From positions 124,001-188,000 of the forward strand of contig CAITIE010000091.1 in NCBI GenBank assembly GCA_903892355.1: a stretch of 64,000 nucleotides of DNA, written 5' to 3'. The notes under the pieces are model-generated. The model worked only from the letters and a program-made list of their open reading frames with translations, did no database searches and was not told the origin of the DNA. Positions 58,365-64,000 of the stretch are shown here, piece by piece. Numbering within the stretch: position 1 is the stretch's first letter; each line of letters opens with the position of its first letter. Source of the stretch: an uncultured Pirellula sp. Its GTDB lineage: Bacteria; Planctomycetota; Planctomycetia; Pirellulales; Pirellulaceae. The translations under genes were made by a program, and so were the position numbers.

Positions 58365-61300
58365 CTACCCAGCAGCGCGAGCTTGGCGGAAACCGTCCGG
58401 TTTGTCCTGAGGGTCCATCGAGTAGAAAGCGGCTTCGTCGATTCCATCGCCATCAAAGTCCCCGACGACGACGCCGTCTCCACTTCCCTCGATCTCGAAC
58501 ACCCGATCCGTCACATCGAGACGGCCGTTACCGTTACTATCGACAATCACCGTGTTGCCTCGCACAATCGCGATTTCATCGAGGCCATCACCGTTGAAAT
58601 CGCCAACGATCGCCACGTCGCCTGATTGGCCGAACTCAAAAAATGCGTCGGTTGAGGAGTCTAGAAGGCCATCGCCGTTCACGTCGATCTTCCAAATCCC
58701 ATTTTGGAAACTACCGAGGGTAGAGATGCCATCTCCGTTGAAATCACCCGCGACCGGTTGGTCTTCTTGGGCACCGAACTGGAAAACATGGTCGATCGCA
58801 TCCGACCGTGGTTCCCCTTTGGAGGTTCGCTGCATGAGACGGACTTGATGACTGTCGCTCGCCAGTTGTGGTGGGATATTCTTTGGACGAGTGATGCTGC
58901 TGTTTTCGGGGTCGGGTAGCCCTGGCTCTCGCTTCAATGCTTCCCGATCACCTGCCCAAGCGATCCCGTAGATACCGATGTCATCTTTGCCATCACCATC
59001 CCAGTCGCCAACCACGGGCAAATCCCCTTTTTGGCCCAGCTTGGCCCATAGGTCCGCTTTGTCCCATTGGCCGTTGCCATTCATATCCAAAAGCCATTCA
59101 CCATCTTTGAACAGGGCGAGTTCATCATGGCCATCGCCGTTGAAATCACCCGCCAATTGTTTCGCGCCGCGGATACTGAACGCTTCGCGAGAAACCGCGA
59201 TCGGTTTGGTCCGATTGGACGAAACGATTTTCCAGCGTCCCATATTCATCGAGTCGATCGTCCACTGGCTCAGATTGAGCACACGGGCCGATTTCGCCAA
59301 GGCTTCCCGTTCGACAACGCGATGGTTTTGGAAACCTCGAGGTTCACCTGCGTTGATGATGCTTAAGTGCCATGTGTACTCCACGGAGTAACCGGCCAAC
59401 GAAGGGTCTTGGATTGGCTCCACTGGGGGAGCAAACACCAAGAAGCGAGGAGGGGCTTGTGGTACGTTTCCGTCGATCCGTGGTGGCTCTAGAGGTGGGT
59501 TCGGCTTGTCGATCGGCGGAACTGGGGGATCTGGCTCCTCAGGTGGTTTGTTTGGTTCGGCCCCGACCAGCACCTCGCTGAAATTGTTTTCGATCGATTG
59601 CACACCCGCGATGGCTTGAGCGAGCAAAATACCATCGTTGTTGGGGTTGGTTGCTGGATTGCTCCGAAGAGCCCGAAGCAGGTCCTCTACAATCGGATCG
59701 GTAATCGGATCATTTGGATTAACAGGTGTCCCGCCGGTCGACCCTGCGGTATCGATCCCATCGTAGATACCGAGTGGCTGCAGCTCATAGATGTGGTACA
59801 GTCCCGGCTTGAGCCCACGGAACTCGTAATAACCATCGGCATCAGTAACCACTCGAATCACGCCATCAGCATAGATTCCCGGCAGGGTTTCGTCGGCCCC
59901 TGCAAACGCTCCATCTATCTTTCGAAGTTCGAGGACAACACCGGAGAGTGGTGCGTCGTCCGGAGTTCGCACACCGTCGCGGATTCCGGTCAGGTTCGAC
60001 GGGGGTAAACCATTCTCCGTAAGTAGGATCCCGCCATCCTGGAAAACATATCCTGAGAGAATTGCAGGAGGCGTTTCGCAGAAATCGTAATGCACCCCGT
60101 CTGCGCCATCGCCAACGACGATGGAGGTTATTCGATCCTCGGAGGAATCGTTGCCTCCCAGCGAGCCAGCTCGTTGGCCGCCTTGGAAATAGCCTGCAGG
60201 CTGGATCTCGCGAAGTGAGTACGTGCCTCGAGGTAGATTTCCAAATTCGTAATACCCGTTGGCGTCGGTGCGCGTGGTTGCCACCAACCGATTGAGTTCG
60301 TCGTAGAGTTCAATTTCTACGTTTTCGATGGGAGCTTCGGCGGGAGATTGGAGTCGGTCGCCATCGAGATCGACAAAAACCTTGCCGGAAATTTTCCCGG
60401 GCAACCGTTCGCAGAAATCGTATCCGACGCCATCGTTACCCCCAAAGAGTTGGATCGTTTCGATCCGTGTGCCACTCTTTGCGGTGCCCACTTTGTTACC
60501 GTCGACGGTTCCAGCCCGCGAAGCTCCATCGATCAAATCGGCGGGCTGGGTTTCGATGATGGTGTAAACACCGATCGGCAGGTTGTCAAACTGGTAGTTG
60601 CCGTCTGCGAGCGTAAAGGTGGTTGCGATCGTGGTTCCGGCTTCATCGATCAGATCGATACGCACGCCTTCGAGTGGGGTGGAACCGGCGGGGTCGGTCG
60701 AGAAACATGAGAAGCCAGGGAGGCCCATGCAAACATGACCTGACAGCGATGCTGGTTCGATTTCTCCGAAGTTGTAGTTCACACCGATGTTGTTACCGAA
60801 CAACTGGATGGAAGTTATTTCATCGTTGGCGAAAATCAACCCTCGGGTTTCTGTTCCAACGCGTCCTACCGAATCCTTGCCATCGAAGAAACCAGCGGGC
60901 TGGACTTCGCGGATCTCGTAGGTTCCCGGTGGTAATGCTAGGAATTGATACGCACCATCGGCAGCCGTTGTGGTGGTCCGTTCGATGGTTTCGCCCGTGA
61001 TGGTGTAGAGCGAGACGATCTGCAATGTCGTGTTCGCAATACCTCCCTCGGTTGGTTGTTTGATCCCATCATCGTTGTTGTCTCGATAGACGAATCCACT
61101 GATCCGTGCAGGCTGGGCTTCTGCGAAGTTCAATTCCGTACCGCGGCTATCTCCATCAAGGACCTCGATTTGAGTCAGCGCATCCGGATTACCCAGGATC
61201 GTATCTCCGAGGGTACTTTTTCCGTTGAGCAAGCCTGGGGTTGCGCCGACACTGAAGTACCCATTGGGTTGTGTCTCCCGAATTTGGTACGTTCCGGGAG

Positions 61301-62303
61301 GTATCCCGAGCGACAGCCCAAACTCGTACTGCCCATTCGCATTGGTGGTAGTCTTGTACCCCGTCGAGATATAATTGGAACCTTCGCGGCGGTAGAGTTC
61401 CAGTTGCACACCTGCGATTCCTGGTTCACCAACATTTTGGATAAGATCCAAGTTATTATCGACGTAAACGATCCCCGCGAGGGAAATCGGTTTTGGCAGC
61501 TGTTGATTCTGAATTGCGAGACCGGCGGTACGATCCCGTTTTCCACCATCATTATCTTTGGGTAGATCCAGTCCCGAAGGAGTCAGCAAGGTATCGTAGC
61601 GGTTTAAAAACGAACCCTGCGAGGTGGCGTCCTCGAAGCCGGGGGCTTGGAACTCCGCGATCATTCTGGAGCCCTCGAACTCGGCCCCGGACGTAATGGG
61701 ATCTAATCCTTCATTGAACTCTGCGATATCCGACAAGGAATAAATGTGTTGGACTTCATCGACATCGATCGAGAATCGCAAACGATCCCCTGCGTAGAAG
61801 TTTTCGAAGGTCAGGATCAATTGCATCGATCCATCGACAACCTGGGCAGACACCTTTGCGCTTGGGTCTTTTGCCTCGAGGGATTCGATCCGGAAGGGGT
61901 GAGCATGATCGGCTCCGCGCCCACCGTCGACGGTATCAAATAGGTTATCCGCGACCGTGTACCCACTTTGGCCTTGGTCGGTACCGATCACCAAACGGGT
62001 CAGTTGGGTGTTCGGAGCTCCACCTCGGAAATTCACATAGAACGAATCACCATGCGCATCGCTACCGGAGTCCTCCTCGACGTAGACAGCACCAACCCAG
62101 ATCGGGTCGACATTGAACATGCAACGAAGTTCCAACGACTCCAATTGCACAGACCGGGTTTTGTAAGGAGACGCGAGGGCCGCATGCAAGTAAGCACGCG
62201 ATGAGGGGGCATGCGGGGCGCCGGCCAAAGCGTGGGACCTTGACTCGCTTCCGGTCCAACGTTTCCACAGGCGATAGATCGAGTCCTTTGGATTCAGGCT
62301 CAT
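58365..62303 (-). CDS. Giant surface protein with SdrD B-like repeats and VCBS/FG-GAP repeats
   Basis: The 1312-residue protein has an N-terminal planctomycete LEPR-like motif (LESLELRCMFNVDP near 54-67). Residues 75-270 form a beta-rich domain with YTVADNLFDTV and FYAGDRLRFSIDVDEVQ. Five SdrD/Cna-B-like repeats follow (about 274-850), each opening ISGKVFVD- or LAGIVYVD-like, with GYYEFGNLPRGTYSLREIQP and IRDTQPNGY-type ends; these bind calcium in SdrD. A Pro-rich hinge (EEPDPPVPPIDKPNPPLEPP in type) precedes the C-terminal VCBS/FG-GAP repeats (about 1048-1290, DFNGDGHDELALF). It is surely exported and probably part of the outer surface. Its ATG overlaps the WD40 gene stop by 4 bp. Confidence 0.85.
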   Translation of the reverse strand: MSLNPKDSIYRLWKRWTGSESRSHALAGAPHAPSSRAYLHAALASPYKTRSVQLESLELRCMFNVDPIWVGAVYVEEDSGSDAHGDSFYVNFRGGAPNTQLTRLVIGTDQGQSGYTVADNLFDTVDGGRGADHAHPFRIESLEAKDPSAKVSAQVVDGSMQLILTFENFYAGDRLRFSIDVDEVQHIYSLSDIAEFNEGLDPITSGAEFEGSRMIAEFQAPGFEDATSQGSFLNRYDTLLTPSGLDLPKDNDGGKRDRTAGLAIQNQQLPKPISLAGIVYVDNNLDLIQNVGEPGIAGVQLELYRREGSNYISTGYKTTTNANGQYEFGLSLGIPPGTYQIRETQPNGYFSVGATPGLLNGKSTLGDTILGNPDALTQIEVLDGDSRGTELNFAEAQPARISGFVYRDNNDDGIKQPTEGGIANTTLQIVSLYTITGETIERTTTTAADGAYQFLALPPGTYEIREVQPAGFFDGKDSVGRVGTETRGLIFANDEITSIQLFGNNIGVNYNFGEIEPASLSGHVCMGLPGFSCFSTDPAGSTPLEGVRIDLIDEAGTTIATTFTLADGNYQFDNLPIGVYTIIETQPADLIDGASRAGTVDGNKVGTAKSGTRIETIQLFGGNDGVGYDFCERLPGKISGKVFVDLDGDRLQSPAEAPIENVEIELYDELNRLVATTRTDANGYYEFGNLPRGTYSLREIQPAGYFQGGQRAGSLGGNDSSEDRITSIVVGDGADGVHYDFCETPPAILSGYVFQDGGILLTENGLPPSNLTGIRDGVRTPDDAPLSGVVLELRKIDGAFAGADETLPGIYADGVIRVVTDADGYYEFRGLKPGLYHIYELQPLGIYDGIDTAGSTGGTPVNPNDPITDPIVEDLLRALRSNPATNPNNDGILLAQAIAGVQSIENNFSEVLVGAEPNKPPEEPDPPVPPIDKPNPPLEPPRIDGNVPQAPPRFLVFAPPVEPIQDPSLAGYSVEYTWHLSIINAGEPRGFQNHRVVEREALAKSARVLNLSQWTIDSMNMGRWKIVSSNRTKPIAVSREAFSIRGAKQLAGDFNGDGHDELALFKDGEWLLDMNGNGQWDKADLWAKLGQKGDLPVVGDWDGDGKDDIGIYGIAWAGDREALKREPGLPDPENSSITRPKNIPPQLASDSHQVRLMQRTSKGEPRSDAIDHVFQFGAQEDQPVAGDFNGDGISTLGSFQNGIWKIDVNGDGLLDSSTDAFFEFGQSGDVAIVGDFNGDGLDEIAIVRGNTVIVDSNGNGRLDVTDRVFEIEGSGDGVVVGDFDGDGIDEAAFYSMDPQDKPDGFRQARAAG

Positions 62304-63493
62304 CGTACACTCTCCTGGGCGCTGGAATCTTCGAATTGGGCGGCGACCGGGTGCATAAAGCGGCCTGCGTTATCGACTTTGGAGATCGCGTGCGCGATGT
62401 TCCAGGTCCGGATCGTGGTGTCAAAGCTGCCCGAGATCAATTGCGATTGGGTCCGCCGCAGCACGCTTATCGATCCATCGTGCCCTACCAACTTGGACGC
62501 AACCGTCGAATCTTTCGTGTTGATGATACGAATGGTGTTATCGCTGCCCGATACGGCAATTAATTCGTTGTCGAGTGGCGTGATCGCCAACAGTTTTCCA
62601 GCGGAAAGGTCCAACTGGGATACCACCGACTTGGATGCAACATCGAATCGAATCAGTCGTCGATCTTCCGAGACGCTAAAAATGCTTTTGTCATCCGAGG
62701 AAAAGCAAAGCCCTCGGATTCGGTCGAAGTGGATCGGTTGGCTCGCGTAGCTGGTGGGCTGGTCGACGTCTGTGGATGATTCGTCCGATGTTGCCTCGAT
62801 CGCGGGCATTTTGCTCCCGGGCAGCTCGACGAGGCGAAGGATGCCATCTCGACCCGCAAAGGCGAGCTTGTCGTGTTGGTTTGACAGAACAAGTGCTCGA
62901 ATATCCCTGCAATCGGATCGAAGGTGGACGGATAGCAAATTGCGATCGATATCAAGTCGATACACTGAATTGTGGAACCCTGCCGCAAAAAGGTCATCTT
63001 CGCTATTGAATGCTAAGGCAAACAGCGCATGGGGCACTCGGGTGCGGACCGGTTCCATCCGTCCATTATCCTGAGTGGCAATAGCGATTTTGGAGGAAGG
63101 CAAATTCCACAGGCATAGAAGTCCATCGTTTCCACACGAGGCAATACGGTTACCCTTTGGAGAGAACTCGATAAACTGCACCCAATCGCGGTGGCCCGTT
63201 AGAACGCGGATGATCTTTCCCTCGGGAATAGAAATCAAACGGATCGCATGGTCATCCCCTGCGGCGGCCATCAATGTCCCATCAGGAGAAATGGCCATCG
63301 CCGTGACCACCGGACGCTCCGATTCGTTGGGTAAAGGATCCAAGTGGAGAACGGGTGGGAGAAGATCTTCTGTCTCGCTGTTGGTTCGCGAAATCGGATC
63401 GGTCTCACCCCTTCGATCCGGAGCTTGCTGGGCAATGGAGGCGGAGAAAAGGAGTGAAAACGAAATCGCTAGGGCTTGGAAAATGGGATTCAT
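62300..63493 (-). CDS. Exported WD40 repeat protein
   Basis: About 397 residues from ATG 63493; ATG 63517 is also in frame, and the frame is open to 63667. A signal peptide (MNPIFQALAISFSLLFSASIAQQ) is followed by about seven WD40 repeats: MAISPDGTLMAAAGDDHAIRLIS, FIEFSPKGNRIASCGNDGLLCLW, LALFNSEDDLFAAG-like, and DNTIRIINT, then SGSFDTTIRTWNI. Such beta-propellers mediate protein contacts. Its TGA stop overlaps the ATG of the SdrD-like gene (ATGA at 62300-62303), so the two are translationally coupled and their products may act together at the cell surface. Confidence 0.85.
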   Translation of the reverse strand: MNPIFQALAISFSLLFSASIAQQAPDRRGETDPISRTNSETEDLLPPVLHLDPLPNESERPVVTAMAISPDGTLMAAAGDDHAIRLISIPEGKIIRVLTGHRDWVQFIEFSPKGNRIASCGNDGLLCLWNLPSSKIAIATQDNGRMEPVRTRVPHALFALAFNSEDDLFAAGFHNSVYRLDIDRNLLSVHLRSDCRDIRALVLSNQHDKLAFAGRDGILRLVELPGSKMPAIEATSDESSTDVDQPTSYASQPIHFDRIRGLCFSSDDKSIFSVSEDRRLIRFDVASKSVVSQLDLSAGKLLAITPLDNELIAVSGSDNTIRIINTKDSTVASKLVGHDGSISVLRRTQSQLISGSFDTTIRTWNIAHAISKVDNAGRFMHPVAAQFEDSSAQESVR

Positions 63494-63726
63494 CGTATGA
63501 ATCCTAGATGTCAGCATGAAACGATCCTCCCTGACCGCCCTCGCTCGAATTAGACTATCCCCACGGTCTGTCCTATCGACAGGTCCAGGTGAGCTCTTTT
63601 GGGAATCCATTGCAGTATTGGTAGCGTGGTGAAGGGATTCCGATTGAGAGGAGTTTGCTGGCTGCAAGAAATGCTAATGCAAGCATTCGCATGGAGTTTC
63701 AAGACGGAGATCCGGAGTACTTAGTA

Positions 63727-63776
63727 AGTAGCAACACGTAGGCAGTAGCAGCACGCAGGCAGTAGCAGCACGCAGG
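63727..63776. repeat. 17-bp tandem array in the divergent gap at the right end
   Basis: Units AGTAGCAACACGTAGGC (63727-63743), AGTAGCAGCACGCAGGC (63744-63760) and a 16-bp copy (63761-63776) follow each other, ending 31 bp before the start codon at 63808. The rest of the 290-bp gap to 63493 shows nothing recognisable. Confidence 0.9.
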
Positions 63777-63807
63777 AGTAGCGGAGTTCGGAATTAGGAG
63801 AGTGTGG

Positions 63808-64000
63808 ATGGGCCGCGGGTCGTTGAGGAGCCAGTTCTTAGTTCCCTTGATTGGGACTCTCGTGCTGGTCTGCGCCTTGATCGCGTCGATCTCGTGGGTG
63901 TATGCCGATACATCGGCTCGCAAGAACATACGGATGCGATTACAAAACATCGGGGAATTGTGCCGTGCCGCTCCCTTTCCGCTTACCGAAAGTGTCTTGA
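63808..64000 (+). CDS. N-terminus of a membrane protein, likely sensor kinase (runs off the right edge)
   Basis: The visible 64 residues have a short basic start (MGRGSLRSQF), a hydrophobic helix (LVPLIGTLVLVCALIASISWVYA, in two overlapping parts) and a following extracytoplasmic segment with charged helices (TSARKNIRMRL). AGGAG at 63796-63800 is 7 nt before ATG 63808 and is one of the clearer ribosome binding sites here; GTG at 63802 is in frame but too close to it. The layout (helix then periplasmic loop) resembles sensor histidine kinases, but the catalytic part is not in the window. Confidence 0.55.
   Translation, partial: MGRGSLRSQFLVPLIGTLVLVCALIASISWVYADTSARKNIRMRLQNIGELCRAAPFPLTESVL

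Overview
The window reads as a chromosomal segment of a planctomycete, most likely in the Pirellula/Rhodopirellula neighbourhood. The reasons are a 2139-residue tandem-duplicated UvrA, secreted giants with an LEPR-like N-terminal motif and a dockerin-like C-terminus, SdrD-type B repeats, thioredoxin-YHS and DUF1080 proteins, a beta-RFAP synthase typical of H4MPT-dependent C1 metabolism, few obvious Shine-Dalgarno sites, and core genes scattered out of their usual operons (rnpA beside rho; rpmI-rplT-pheST without infC). I see no prophage, insertion sequence, CRISPR array, rRNA or convincing tRNA. The G+C content looks even by eye.

Layout. 0-6.8 kb, minus strand: end of an unrecognised protein, a membrane-anchored metallophosphoesterase, a PAS-GAF-receiver protein, two nucleotidyltransferases for nucleotide sugars (GDP-mannose and UDP-sugar type) and a secreted FKBP isomerase. 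7-12 kb: a zinc MDR dehydrogenase facing the translation cluster rpmI-rplT-pheS-pheT. 12-20 kb: an RND/MMPL exporter, the ferrous iron system feoA-feoA-feoB, and an MFS exporter. 20-24.5 kb: beta-RFAP synthase with a DUF2760 protein, a SprT-like metalloprotease, a GlpG-like rhomboid protease and a lone receiver. 24.8-34 kb: a BioF-type synthase, thioredoxin reductase and fused UvrA. 34-42.4 kb: a secreted metalloprotease-like dockerin protein, rnpA-rho, a thioredoxin-YHS protein and an exported Ig-like protein. 42.4-47.5 kb: three poorly characterised minus-strand genes flanking a plus-strand non-coding RNA candidate. 47.7-53.3 kb: lipA, a soluble histidine kinase, apt, a DUF4239 membrane protein and an orphan UrtA-like binding lipoprotein. 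53.5-64 kb: DUF1080, transglutaminase, M28 peptidase, a DJ-1/PfpI protein, a giant SdrD/VCBS surface protein translationally coupled to a WD40 protein, and the start of a membrane protein.

The strongest unexplained signals are non-coding. (1) At 44609-44866 a consensus-perfect sigma-54 promoter is followed by about 230 nt with GNRA-capped hairpins and a perfect 15-bp terminator stem with seven T: a stand-alone sigma-54-dependent small RNA. (2) The 152-bp rpmI-rplT spacer can fold into two crossing 8-bp helices plus a hairpin, that is, a pseudoknot suited to L20 autoregulation. (3) More than ten unrelated short tandem arrays (units of 11-21 bp) sit between genes, many at gene 3' ends and three across the stop codon. 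Arrays inside genes all have unit lengths divisible by three.
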